Assembly (NCBI GenBank): GCA_000471925.1
Contig: CP006668.1
Span: 744,001 to 808,000 of the forward strand
From: Ralstonia pickettii DTP0602
Lineage (GTDB): Bacteria > Pseudomonadota > Gammaproteobacteria > Burkholderiales > Burkholderiaceae
Reading direction: 5' to 3'
Length of the DNA: 64,000 nt
Part shown: positions 1 through 8,493 of the stretch, piece after piece
How the letters are laid out: each line of letters opens with the position of its first letter
Position numbering within the stretch: position 1 is the stretch's first letter
The notes under the pieces: model-generated
What the model saw: the letters and a program-made list of their open reading frames with translations, nothing else
What the model was told of the DNA's origin: nothing
Database searches by the model: none
Position numbers and translations under genes: made by a program

Positions 1-530
1 TGCATGAATCGACGACCGCATCGATCCTGGACCGCCTGGAGAAGCACCAGCTCGACGCCGGCCTGGTGCGCTTCCCGATCCTGAGCAGCGGCGATTATTC
101 GCTGACGCCGCTGGAGAATGACGTGTTCGTGGCCGCGGTACCGGCCGACAGCCCGCTGGCAGGCGAGGAATCGATCCCGCTGCGCACGCTCGCGGCCGAG
201 CCCTTCATCATGTATCCGGCGGAGCAAGTGCCCAACCTGCATGCCGTGGCGATGATGCTGTGCCAGCAGGCGGGGTTTGTCCCGCGCGTCACGCAGGAGG
301 CGGTGCAGGTGCAGACCCAGGTCAGCCTGGTGGAGAGCGGCCTGGGCGTGGCGCTGGTGCCCAGCGTGGCGGCGCGCTACGCCAACCGGCGCGTGCGCTT
401 CCTGCCGCTGTCCAGCCCGCGGCCCGCTGGGCGCATCGGTATCGCGCTGGCGGCGCGGCCGGACGCTGGCGACCGCCAGGTGCAGCGCTTCCTGGCCGCG
501 GCGCAGGAAGCGGTCGGCGAAGGGAAATAG
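1..530 (+). CDS. LysR-family transcriptional regulator, C-terminal part (cut by window start)
   Basis: An open frame enters from the left edge and stops at 528-530. The visible 175 or so residues have the pattern of a LysR effector-binding domain of the BenM/CatM kind: an early stretch HESTTASILDRLEKHQLDAGLVR (quoted in part: L-D-A-G-L-V-R), then the typical hydrophobic strand ending GLGVALVPS about 50 residues before the end. The N-terminal winged helix lies outside the window, so its target cannot be inferred here. It converges on the LuxR-type gene with only 18 bases between stops. No terminator is visible in that gap. Confidence 0.85.
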   Translation, partial: HESTTASILDRLEKHQLDAGLVRFPILSSGDYSLTPLENDVFVAAVPADSPLAGEESIPLRTLAAEPFIMYPAEQVPNLHAVAMMLCQQAGFVPRVTQEAVQVQTQVSLVESGLGVALVPSVAARYANRRVRFLPLSSPRPAGRIGIALAARPDAGDRQVQRFLAAAQEAVGEGK

Positions 531-548
531 GGAGGCGGCTCAGGTGGA

Positions 549-1739
549 TTAGGCGACCCGCGTCGGACGCGGCGTGCGCGGCCGGACGGCCGACGTCACG
601 CCGGCACGCTCCAGGTTTACGCCCGGCAGCAGGTGCAGCAGGCGCACCAGCTCGGACTGGCGATGCGTGCCGGTCTTGCGCAGCGTGTCGCGGATATGCA
701 CGCGCACGGTATGGGGCGACAGGAATTCCCGCTCGGCGATCTCATTGAGCGTTTCGCCAGCCGCCAGGCGGATCGCGATGATGCTTTCCTTGCGCGACAG
801 CCCGAACAGTGATGTCAGTACACTGGCATCGAGCACCGAACGCGATTCCGAATTGCCCAGCAGCATCATCGCCGCCGGCAGTTGCCACGGGCCTTCCACC
901 GGCTGGCGCGACACCAGCGGCGTGACGATGATCGGCACCGGCTGGCCCCCGGAGGTGATATGCATCCATGAGCCCGACGCTGCATCGGCGCCGCGGTCCC
1001 GCACCGCGCCGTCGAGCAGCCGGCGCAGCACCGCCTGCAGCGCGTCGCTGTGGGCGCGCAGCACGCCGTCCTGCAGCGACAGGTTGCTGTCGGCCTGCAC
1101 CAGCGCCTCGGCCCAGCTGTTGGCGTAGCGCACGCGCAGGTCGGCCTGCAGCACCATCACGCCGAAGTCCAGCGTATCGAGGCCGGCCAGTCCCAGGCTG
1201 GCCAGCCCGCTCAGCTCGAAATTGCGCTGCTGCATCCGCGCTGCGCGCACCCAGTGCGGCATCACATGCGCCAGGCGCCGCTCGCGCTGGCCCGCGCTGA
1301 TGCTGCCGGCGCTGGTGCCGCTCATCAGCACGCAGACTTCGGCGTTCTCGATCAGGCGCATGCCCTGTTCCAGCCCGCTGCAGGCGAGCGTGGCCGCGGC
1401 CGGGGCGACCACCCTGCCGTCATGCGCGGCCGCGACCGTGGCTTGCGCCAGTTCCGGCATATCGGACGGGGCACAGCAGGGGCCGCCGTGGGGCAGGTCG
1501 AGCGGGCCGGGCAGCCACCCGGGCACGCTGACGCCGCTGGTGTAGCAGCCGTGCGGCGTCACGCCCAGGCGGGCATGGCCTGCGAGCTTGTCCCAGATCA
1601 GGTAGCGGGGGCTGCCGGTGGAGGTGTAGCGGGAAAAGAGGTCAAGGGCGGCGGGCATGGCCGCGACGTCCAGCGCTGACTCGTAGATAGAGTCGACCAG
1701 GCGATGAAAGTCATCGTCCGAAGTCGGGTGTTCGCCCAT
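549..1739 (-). CDS. LuxR-type (GerE) helix-turn-helix transcriptional regulator
   Basis: About 396 residues. The last 65 residues form a LuxR/NarL-type DNA-binding domain (LSRKE near its start, then GETLNEIAE and SPHTVRVHI, the recognition-helix region). The long N-terminal part resembles an unclassified PAS-like sensor seen in many betaproteobacterial LuxR proteins; no phosphoacceptor domain is evident. I chose the ATG at 1737-1739 because a G-rich Shine-Dalgarno (GGGGGG) lies about 8 bases upstream on the coding strand. An upstream in-frame ATG at 1796 would add 19 residues but lacks a good site. It could regulate the acyl-CoA genes carrying the TCGTCG dyads, but so could the regulator at 40.2 kb. 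Confidence 0.85.
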   Translation of the reverse strand: MGEHPTSDDDFHRLVDSIYESALDVAAMPAALDLFSRYTSTGSPRYLIWDKLAGHARLGVTPHGCYTSGVSVPGWLPGPLDLPHGGPCCAPSDMPELAQATVAAAHDGRVVAPAAATLACSGLEQGMRLIENAEVCVLMSGTSAGSISAGQRERRLAHVMPHWVRAARMQQRNFELSGLASLGLAGLDTLDFGVMVLQADLRVRYANSWAEALVQADSNLSLQDGVLRAHSDALQAVLRRLLDGAVRDRGADAASGSWMHITSGGQPVPIIVTPLVSRQPVEGPWQLPAAMMLLGNSESRSVLDASVLTSLFGLSRKESIIAIRLAAGETLNEIAEREFLSPHTVRVHIRDTLRKTGTHRQSELVRLLHLLPGVNLERAGVTSAVRPRTPRPTRVA

Positions 1740-2034
1740 GTTCAAATTCCCCCCGGTGGCAAACGCCTCTTGCTCAGCGCCACGGCAAGTGGCCATCCTC
1801 TAGTGTTATCGGTTCCGTTCTGGCGTTCTGTATATGCGCCGATACGGCTGCTGCGGGCAACGCGCCGTTCCGGGCGGTTGCGGTACGCCAATCATGCCAA
1901 ACAATGTTGTTTGTTTTATCCCCCGTGTCGGGGGGGAAAACACGGATTGTCGGCGTTGGCCGGCCGCTCTTGTCCGTACGGGGCCTGATACCGCCGCGCC
2001 GCGATGGTAATCGCCGAGAGGAAAACTTCAAAAT

Positions 2035-2048
2035 TTTCAGCGCTGAAA
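2035..2048. promoter_or_regulatory. Perfect palindrome, candidate operator
   Basis: TTTCAGCGCTGAAA reads identically on both strands. It lies in the non-coding region about 300 bases upstream of the LuxR-type start codon. A perfect 14-bp palindrome in an AT-richer gap is a plausible dimer-binding site. No second copy was found in the window, so the binding protein is unknown. Confidence 0.35.
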
Positions 2049-2110
2049 CAGTGCCAGGCGTTTCGCGCGCGCCACATCCGGCGGGCGCAATGATCGTGTC
2101 ATACAGGGGC

Positions 2111-2139
2111 AAAAAAACACAGCGTACCCGTTTCTGCGT
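2111..2139 (-). terminator. Weak intrinsic terminator after the MscS-type gene
   Basis: On the minus strand ACGCAG pairs with CTGTGT (one G-U pair) across an 11-base loop, followed directly by a run of seven T. It sits 15-40 bases beyond the stop of the MscS-type gene. The stem is short, so this is tentative. Confidence 0.35.
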
Positions 2140-2153
2140 GCGGCTCGAGCCCT

Positions 2154-4496
2154 CTATTGTGATGCGGGAGGCCCATTGTCGGTGCCGGCCAGTTGGGCCA
2201 CGCCGCCATCGACCTGGATCGTCAGGCTGGGCGAGGCCATGCGGATGCCGTTGGCGTCGAAATTGCGCTTGAGCCGTACGTTGAAGGCGCGCGTGATTTC
2301 CGCCTGCGTCAGCGGCCGGGTCTTGAACTGCGCCATCACCACGGGGCCGCTGGGGTCGAAGCGGTCCAGCCCCTGGATATCCAGCCCCGACAACAGGTTG
2401 CGCGCGTAGCGATGGTCGCGCGCGATCTCGGCGCCGGTGGCGCGGATCAGTTCCACCGCGCGGTCCAGGTCGCTCTGGTAGCTGATGCCGATATTGAACA
2501 CCGCGTAGCCGTAGCCGCGCGACAGGTTCTTGACCGCCTTGATCTGGCTGTACGGCAGCGTATGCAGCGCGCCGCGGCCGTCACGCAGCTTGACCGTGCG
2601 GATGGTCATGCCTTCGACCACGCCGGCATGGTCGGGCAGTTCGATCGAGTCGCCGATGGCGATGGTGTCCTCGACCACGATAAAGAGCCCCGTGATCAGG
2701 TCCTGCACCAGGCTCTGCGCGCCGAAGCCGATCGCCAGCCCGACCACGCCCGCGCCGGCCAGCAACGGCGTCACGTTGACGCCCAGGTTGGCCAGCACCG
2801 CAATCACCGCGATCACCAGCAGCGCGATAAACGAGGCATTGCGCACCAGCGGCAGGATGGTCTTGACACGCATGCCGGGCTGCGCGCCGCGTCCGTGCAT
2901 CGGCGACAGCGTCTGTGTGATGGCGGTGTCGATCAGCAGCCAGACCAGCCACGCCAGCAGCACGGTGCTGGTCACGCTGAACACCGTCTCGGTGATATGG
3001 CGCCCCGCAGTCGACGATTCGGCCAGCCGGACCAGAGATGTGTCCCAGGTGCGCATGATCATTTCCAGGAAAAACGCCCAGACCAGCACGCGCACCAGCG
3101 CCATCGCAAAGCGGCCGAAGCGTTGCAGGTAGGCCGAGCGCCGGCGGTCGCGGATGCGCAGTGCATGCGCCGTGGCCTTGGGCGAGCGCCTGGCGAGCAT
3201 GGTCAGCAGCAGTGCGGCGACGAACAGTGCCACGGACGCGACCGTGCGGCGCAGGAACACGTCGGCATGTCCGGTGGCCAGGACGGTGCCGATCACCGAC
3301 GCCACCACCACCGCCAGCACTGGCAGGTGCCACGCCTGGCCAGCAAGCCGCAACAGGTCGGTCACGGCCGGATGCGCCTGGCGAAAGGCCAGCGGCCGCT
3401 GGCTGATCAGTTGGCCGATCTGGCGGCGGAAATACAGCGCGAACACGCCGATGCCCAGCGCCGCGGCGATATTGGCGGTAGTGGACACCAGCGCCGCGAG
3501 GTTGGTGCCGATCACGGCGGTGACGCGGCCGTCGGTGGTGCTGTCGCCCAGTGCCGCCAGCGCGCCGGTACAGAACAACAGCCACGGCGAGCGCGCCAGC
3601 AGCTGCCGTACCGCGAGCTGCCGGTGGGCGCTGCGGAACAGCACGAAGATGACCTGGCATATCGCCGCCGCGAGCGCGCCCGCCACGATCGCATACGCGA
3701 CCAGCACGCCGGCGACGCTCGCCGGCGACTGGGCAAAGGTGCGGTTGGCCAGCAGCATCGTGAGCCCGAAGGCCACCATCCACGGTCCGATATGGCGCAG
3801 CATGTAGATGGCGATGTCGACCCAGGAGGGCAGCTCGGGCAGCTTGCCGCGCTCGGCACGCGCTGGCTTGGGCGCACGCCGGCGCCGGATGAGGTGGCCG
3901 ATCTCCCACAACAAAAAGCCGCATATCGCCCACACTGCCAGCACCAGCGCGAACTCGCGCAGCGACGCCAGCGCCGTGCGCGTGCCACTGTGGGTGATCG
4001 CGGCGCGCCATTCCTCACCTGCGAAGCGCATGCGCCAGCGCCAGTACTGCCTCGCGCCGTGGTCCTCGCGCAGGTGCAAGTCGACCTCGTCCAGCACTTC
4101 GGCCACGGCCGTGATCAGCCCGGGCGCCGACGCGCCGGCCTCGGCAGCCGCCGCGGAGGCGGGCGCCACGGCGGAGGCATCCAGGCCGCGCCGCATGGCC
4201 TGCAGCTGCCCCACCAGGGCGCGCCGCTCGCGATCGTCCTGCAGGGTGGCGATGACCTGGTCCAGCGACTGCGCCAGCGGCACGCTGGCCGGCGCGGCAG
4301 GCGCGCTGGCGGGCGCCGGCCGCGCCGCCTGCGGCAGCAGCCCGGCGAGCGGACCGGCCGGTGCGGCGCGGGCCGCTGGCGCCTGCAGCAGCGCGCACAG
4401 CCACGTCATCAGCAAGATCGTGAGCAAGATCGGCGCCGCCGGCGTGGCGCCAGGCAGCGGCAAACGAGCGGGGGCATTGCGTTCGGTTTTGCGCAT
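2154..4496 (-). CDS. MscS-family mechanosensitive channel, large form
   Basis: 780 residues, much longer than E. coli MscS (about 286). A signal peptide (residues 1-44, ending ARAAPA) leads to an extended periplasmic/helical N-terminal part, then multiple hydrophobic segments between residues 170 and 580. The MscS core follows at about 580-770: the glycine/alanine-rich pore helix (GVVGLAIGFGAQSLVQD), then the beta domain (GDSIE, RTVKLRDGRG) and the alpha/beta vestibule. This layout matches the YbiO/YnaI-type large channels that release solutes on hypo-osmotic shock at the inner membrane. It is separate from the neighbouring catabolic genes and divergent from the SDR operon. Confidence 0.9.
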   Translation of the reverse strand: MRKTERNAPARLPLPGATPAAPILLTILLMTWLCALLQAPAARAAPAGPLAGLLPQAARPAPASAPAAPASVPLAQSLDQVIATLQDDRERRALVGQLQAMRRGLDASAVAPASAAAAEAGASAPGLITAVAEVLDEVDLHLREDHGARQYWRWRMRFAGEEWRAAITHSGTRTALASLREFALVLAVWAICGFLLWEIGHLIRRRRAPKPARAERGKLPELPSWVDIAIYMLRHIGPWMVAFGLTMLLANRTFAQSPASVAGVLVAYAIVAGALAAAICQVIFVLFRSAHRQLAVRQLLARSPWLLFCTGALAALGDSTTDGRVTAVIGTNLAALVSTTANIAAALGIGVFALYFRRQIGQLISQRPLAFRQAHPAVTDLLRLAGQAWHLPVLAVVVASVIGTVLATGHADVFLRRTVASVALFVAALLLTMLARRSPKATAHALRIRDRRRSAYLQRFGRFAMALVRVLVWAFFLEMIMRTWDTSLVRLAESSTAGRHITETVFSVTSTVLLAWLVWLLIDTAITQTLSPMHGRGAQPGMRVKTILPLVRNASFIALLVIAVIAVLANLGVNVTPLLAGAGVVGLAIGFGAQSLVQDLITGLFIVVEDTIAIGDSIELPDHAGVVEGMTIRTVKLRDGRGALHTLPYSQIKAVKNLSRGYGYAVFNIGISYQSDLDRAVELIRATGAEIARDHRYARNLLSGLDIQGLDRFDPSGPVVMAQFKTRPLTQAEITRAFNVRLKRNFDANGIRMASPSLTIQVDGGVAQLAGTDNGPPASQ

Positions 4497-4838
4497 GGCT
4501 TGGAATCCGTTGCCGGGTCCGGCGTGCCGCTGTCGGGCCTGGCGGGGGAGGGGCCGTCGATCGCCTCACTGTAGCGCATCGGCCGCGACTGGCGCGGGTG
4601 ATGCCGGGGGCGCGTGGCCAAGGCGGCGCACTGCGCAAAAATGCCGGCACGCGCGCGTCGCTGCCATGCCACCCCGTTCGTCGCTTCGGACGATGCGTGT
4701 GCAGGCCCGATGCACGAAATTCGAACCCACTCCGGCACAGGCGTAATTTCTCCTGGCACATGCCGGCAACATCGAAACCGCGGGGCCGCACGCATCCGGC
4801 GCGGCCCGGCCAGTGACAACAGACAAAGGACAGACGGC
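4497..4838. other. Divergent intergenic region, MscS-type gene / SDR operon
   Basis: About 340 bases. It contains the 16-bp dyad at 4678-4693 and presumably both divergent promoters. In-frame extension of the SDR gene upstream to 4614 is possible but has no protein support, because the family starts at the glycine-rich motif near residue 12. Nothing else was recognised. Confidence 0.55.
4678..4693. promoter_or_regulatory. 16-bp dyad operator, copy 1 of 5
   Basis: TCGTCGCTTCGGACGA: arms TCGTCG and (G)GACGA around CTTC, with one base off perfect symmetry. It lies about 145 bases before the SDR start. The same sequence, nearly base for base, occurs at 38225, 38305, 44670 and 46245, each time before acyl-CoA metabolism genes. 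Repetition at functionally related promoters makes it a likely operator of one regulator. Confidence 0.7.
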
Positions 4839-5621
4839 ATGGAACTCAATGCATCGGTATCGGCAGTGGTGACGGGCGGGGCCTCGGGCCTGGGCGCGGC
4901 AACGGCCCGCGCGCTGGCGGCGCACGGCGTGCGCGTGGCGCTGTTCGACCTCAACGTTGAAAAGGGCGAAGCGCTGGCGCGCGAGCTCGGTGGTGTGTTC
5001 TGCCAGGTCAACGTCACCTCCGAAGCCGAAGTCGAAGCCGGGTTTGCCAGGGCGCGTGCCGCGATCGGCCAGGAACGCATCCTGGTCAACTGCGCCGGCA
5101 CTGGCAACGCCATCAAGACCGCTTCGCGTTCCAAGGAAGCGCCGGACCAGATCAAGCACTTCCCGACCGATGCCTTCGAACGCATCATCCAGATCAACCT
5201 GATCGGCACCTTCCGCTGCATCGCGCGCTCGGCCGCGGGCATGCTGACGCTTGACAGCGCCGACGGCGAGCGCGGCGTGATCATCAACACCGCGTCGGTG
5301 GCGGCGCAGGACGGCCAGATGGGGCAGGCCGCGTATTCGGCATCGAAGGCCGGCGTGGTCGGCATGACGCTGCCGATCGCGCGCGACCTCGCGGGCGAGG
5401 GCATCCGCGTCAATACCATCCTGCCGGGCATCTTCAATACGCCGCTGCTGCAGGGCGCCGCCGAGAACGTCAAGGCAGCGCTGGCCGCATCGGTGCCGTT
5501 CCCCAAGCGACTGGGGCAGCCGGAGGAGTTCGCTTCGCTGGCCGTGGAGATGTGCCGCAACGGCTATTTCAATGGCGAGTCGGTGCGCCTGGACGGCGCC
5601 ATCCGCATGGCGCCGCGCTGA
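4839..5621 (+). CDS. Short-chain dehydrogenase, 3-hydroxyacyl-CoA dehydrogenase type 2-like
   Basis: 260 residues, the usual SDR length. NAD-binding glycine motif TGGASGLG at 12-19, acidic D37 after the second strand (NAD preference), and an intact catalytic set S153, Y166 and K170 (YSASK). An insertion around residues 92-108 and the ending GESVRLDGAIRMAPR are typical of the HSD17B10-like 3-hydroxyacyl-CoA dehydrogenases. It probably oxidises a 3-hydroxyacyl-CoA to the 3-oxo form. The ATG at 4839 was chosen over the longer frame because AAAGGA lies just upstream. It is followed after 80 bases by a CoA ligase, and the TCGTCG dyad upstream links it to the acyl-CoA genes at 36-47.5 kb. Confidence 0.9.
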   Translation: MELNASVSAVVTGGASGLGAATARALAAHGVRVALFDLNVEKGEALARELGGVFCQVNVTSEAEVEAGFARARAAIGQERILVNCAGTGNAIKTASRSKEAPDQIKHFPTDAFERIIQINLIGTFRCIARSAAGMLTLDSADGERGVIINTASVAAQDGQMGQAAYSASKAGVVGMTLPIARDLAGEGIRVNTILPGIFNTPLLQGAAENVKAALAASVPFPKRLGQPEEFASLAVEMCRNGYFNGESVRLDGAIRMAPR

Positions 5622-5701
5622 GGCCGGCAACGGCGCCAGTTGATCGGCGCGGCCGGCCACCATCGAGCCGGCCCGCCCCCGCAACCATCACGGAGACGCG
5701 G

Positions 5702-7285
5702 ATGGAATTCAGCTACCTGGCGACGCTGCCCGCTGCAGTCCGCCATTTTGCCCGGCTGCGGCCCGATGCCGCGGCGTATTCGTTCGAAGGCCGGCTGACC
5801 ACCTATGCCGGGTTCGAGAGCAATACCGACCGCGTGGCGCAGGCGTTGCTGGCCGAGGAGGTCGGCGTGGGCGACCGCATCGCCTACATCGGCAAGAACA
5901 GCGATCACTACTTCGAACTGCTGCTGGGCGCGGGCAAGTGCGGCGCGGTGATGACGCCGGTCAGCTGGCGGCTGGCGCCGCCGGAGGTGAAGTTCATCGT
6001 CGGGCATTGCGATGCGGTGGTGCTCTTCGTCGGGCCGGAATCCGCGGCCTTGGTGACGCGCCTGCTGCCGGCGCTGCCCATGGTGCGCAAGGTGATCGCC
6101 ATGGAACCCTGCGCGGAGCTGGCCGAACGCCCCTGCTACACCGCCTGGCGCGATGCGCAGCCCGCCACGCCACCGGCGCACCATCCGGCGGCGCACGACG
6201 TCGTGCTGCAGCTCTATACGTCCGGCACCACCGGCCGGCCCAAGGGCGCGATGCTCACGCACCGCAACCTGACCATTGGCACTGAAGTCAGCGAACGCGA
6301 GAGCATTCCGTGGTCGCACTGGACCGCGGACGACATCTCGCTGGTGGCGATGCCGGTGGCGCATATCGGCGGCTCCGGCTGGGGGCTGCGCAACCTGCTG
6401 TCCGGCGCCAAGGGCGTGGTGGCGCGCGAATTTGACCCGCGCGCGGTGCTCGACTTCATCGAGCAGGAACGCATCAGCAAGCTGTTCATGGTGCCGGCCG
6501 CGATGCAGATCGTGCTGCGCGATCCACGCGCGCGGCAGGTGGACTACTCGCGCCTGAAGTACCTGCTGTACGGCGCCGCGCCGATTCCCGCGGCGCTGCT
6601 GCGCGAGGGCATAGAGGTGTTTCGCTGCGGCTTCGTGCAGCAGTACGGCATGACCGAGACCACCGGCACCATCGTGGCGCTGCCGCCCGAGGACCACACC
6701 ACCGAGGAGGTGCCGCGCATGCGGGCTGCCGGCAAGCCGCTGCCGGGTGTCGAACTCAAGGTGGTGGACTACGAGGGGCGCCAGCTGGCGCCGGGCGAAG
6801 TCGGCGAAGTGGTGGTGCGCGCGCAGCACAACATGGCCGGCTACTGGAAGCAGCCCGAAGAGACCGCGCGTGCCATCGACGCCGAAGGCTGGCTGCGCAC
6901 CGGCGACGCCGGCTACATGGATGCCGAGGGCTACCTGTACATCCACGACCGCGTCAAGGACATGATCATCAGCGGCGGCGAGAACGTCTATCCGGCCGAG
7001 GTCGAGAGCGCGATCTACGGCCACCCGCAGGTGGCGGACGTGGCGGTGATCGGCGTGCCCGACGAGAAGTGGGGCGAGGCGGTCAAGGCCATCGTCGTGC
7101 TCAAGCCCGGACTGGAAGCCGACCGCGACGGCATCATCGCGTGGACGCGGCAACGGCTGGCGGGATTCAAGGTGCCCAAGAGTATCGACTTCGTCGATGC
7201 GCTGCCGCGCAATCCGTCGGGCAAGCTGCTGCGGCGCAAGCTGCGCGAGCCGTTCTGGGAAGGGATGAACCGGCAGGTGAACTGA
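5702..7285 (+). CDS. AMP-forming acid--CoA ligase
   Basis: 527 residues, ANL superfamily. The phosphate-binding loop is visible as YTSGTTGRPKG near residue 176, the adenine motif as YGMTET, the hinge region as GWLRTGDAGYMD and the C-terminal catalytic lysine as PRNPSGKLLRRKL. The enzyme activates a carboxylic acid with ATP and CoA in the cytoplasm; the acid is not identifiable from motifs. ATG 5702 is preceded by GGAGACGCGG (Shine-Dalgarno GGAG). It shares the operon with the SDR upstream and ends before a strong terminator. Together they could initiate and continue degradation of one acid. Confidence 0.93.
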   Translation: MEFSYLATLPAAVRHFARLRPDAAAYSFEGRLTTYAGFESNTDRVAQALLAEEVGVGDRIAYIGKNSDHYFELLLGAGKCGAVMTPVSWRLAPPEVKFIVGHCDAVVLFVGPESAALVTRLLPALPMVRKVIAMEPCAELAERPCYTAWRDAQPATPPAHHPAAHDVVLQLYTSGTTGRPKGAMLTHRNLTIGTEVSERESIPWSHWTADDISLVAMPVAHIGGSGWGLRNLLSGAKGVVAREFDPRAVLDFIEQERISKLFMVPAAMQIVLRDPRARQVDYSRLKYLLYGAAPIPAALLREGIEVFRCGFVQQYGMTETTGTIVALPPEDHTTEEVPRMRAAGKPLPGVELKVVDYEGRQLAPGEVGEVVVRAQHNMAGYWKQPEETARAIDAEGWLRTGDAGYMDAEGYLYIHDRVKDMIISGGENVYPAEVESAIYGHPQVADVAVIGVPDEKWGEAVKAIVVLKPGLEADRDGIIAWTRQRLAGFKVPKSIDFVDALPRNPSGKLLRRKLREPFWEGMNRQVN

Positions 7286-7299
7286 GCCAGTACGCCCAC

Positions 7300-7333
7300 A
7301 GCAAAAGCCCGCCATAGTTGGCGGGCTTTTGCT
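7300..7333. terminator. Bidirectional intrinsic terminator
   Basis: Perfect 14-bp inverted repeat AGCAAAAGCCCGCC / GGCGGGCTTTTGCT around a 6-base loop. The T-rich arm makes it work in both directions, which suits its position between the convergent ligase gene and Bug-receptor gene. Confidence 0.9.
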
Positions 7334-7402
7334 TTGCCGGTTACCCCAGCCGCACACGGTTTGCTGCCGCGAAGCGGCGCAAGCCGAAGCCGGTGCGCTG
7401 CC

Positions 7403-8395
7403 TCAGTCGGCCTGGATGCCGAACTCCTTGACGATCTTGGTATAGCGCGTGGTATCGGCGGCAATCAGCTTCGACAGCGTTGCCGGCTCGCCGCCCGCGG
7501 GCGTCACCGCGATGGTCGCCATGCGCGACACCACGTCGGGCATCTTCAGGATCTCGTTGACGTGGGTGTTGAGCAGGCGCACCACGTCAGCCGGCATGTT
7601 CTTGGGTCCCAGCAATGCCTGCCACGCGCCGATCTCCACATCCTTGTAGCCGAGCTCTGCCAGCGTCGGCACGTTGGGCGCGAACGGCGAGCGCTTCTGG
7701 TCGGCCACCGCCAGCGGCACCAGGCTGCCGTTGCCGACGTACTGCGCGACCGCGCCGTAGGTGACGTAGGTCACCGGCACCTGGCCGCCGATTACGTCGA
7801 CGATGGCAGGGGCGAGGCCGCGGTAGGGCACCTGGCTGATCTTGATGCCGGCGGACTTGTTGAACAGCTCGCCCATGATGTGCATCGGCGAGCCGTTGCC
7901 CGGCGTGGCATAGGTTTCCACCTTGCCGGCCTTGGCGCGGGCCACCAGGTCGCTCATCTTGGTGATGCCGGTGCCCTTGTTGACCACCACGAACAGCGAC
8001 TGCGTGCCGATCTGCGCGACCGGCGTGAAGTCGTGCTGCACGTCGTAGCTGGCGCCGGTGCCGGCCTTGAGCACCAGCGGCGCGATGGCGACGGTGTTGG
8101 GTGCCAGCAGCAGCGTGTAGCCGTCCGGGTTGGCACGGGCCACGTAGGCGCTGCCGATGGTGCCGGCGGCGCCGGTGCGGTTTTCCACTACCACCGACTG
8201 CTTCAGGCGCGGGGCGAGCTTCTCCGCGAACAGGCGGGCCAGGACGTCGACATCGCCGCCGGCCGGATAGGCGACGACGATGGTGATGGGCTTGTTCGGG
8301 TATGCGCCCTGGGCCAGGGCAGTGCCGGTGGCGGTGGCGACCAGCGCGGTCGCGGCGGCCAGCGTGGCGAGTACTTTGCGGCGTGCAGACTTCAT
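7403..8395 (-). CDS. Bug/TctC-family periplasmic solute-binding protein
   Basis: 330 residues with a clear signal peptide (MKSARRK, hydrophobic core, cleavage after ALA). Family marks are PNKPITIVVAYPAGG after the signal, VVENRTGAAG near residue 70, and the VPTLAELGYKD stretch. Bug proteins bind carboxylates in the periplasm, usually for tripartite tricarboxylate transporters. No TctA or TctB gene is present in the window, so the membrane partner is elsewhere or the protein acts as a sensor. Start 8395 follows a GAGGT site. It is downstream of the porin in the same direction (98-base gap) and is about half identical by eye to the Bug protein at 28.6 kb. Confidence 0.92.
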   Translation of the reverse strand: MKSARRKVLATLAAATALVATATGTALAQGAYPNKPITIVVAYPAGGDVDVLARLFAEKLAPRLKQSVVVENRTGAAGTIGSAYVARANPDGYTLLLAPNTVAIAPLVLKAGTGASYDVQHDFTPVAQIGTQSLFVVVNKGTGITKMSDLVARAKAGKVETYATPGNGSPMHIMGELFNKSAGIKISQVPYRGLAPAIVDVIGGQVPVTYVTYGAVAQYVGNGSLVPLAVADQKRSPFAPNVPTLAELGYKDVEIGAWQALLGPKNMPADVVRLLNTHVNEILKMPDVVSRMATIAVTPAGGEPATLSKLIAADTTRYTKIVKEFGIQAD

Positions 8396-8493
8396 GATGT
8401 TCAGACCTCGGGAAAACTGGGCACCCGGCAGGGCCGGGGGCCGCATGGCTGGGGAGAGCCCGGCGCCTGCGCGGCACCGGGCGACCGCCGGAC

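Larger units (their letters stand above)
1740..2153. other. Intergenic region upstream of the LuxR-type gene
   Basis: About 410 bases with locally lower GC than the flanking genes. It holds a perfect 14-bp palindrome at 2035-2048, a CCCCC/GGGGG hairpin near 1918-1936 without a T-run, and a weak terminator candidate at 2111-2139. Short ORFs here have no recognisable protein character. It should contain the promoter of the LuxR-type gene. Confidence 0.6.

Noticed and set aside
1916..1937. CCCCC/GGGGG hairpin
   Set aside because: No T-run on either strand, so not an intrinsic terminator; no second copy to suggest an operator.
2193..4574. Long open frame opposite the MscS-type gene
   Set aside because: High-GC shadow with His/Arg/Gln-rich composition and no motifs, whereas the opposite strand has a clear MscS protein.
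5564..7357. Long minus-strand frame opposite the CoA ligase
   Set aside because: Shadow of the ligase codons; no recognisable domains.
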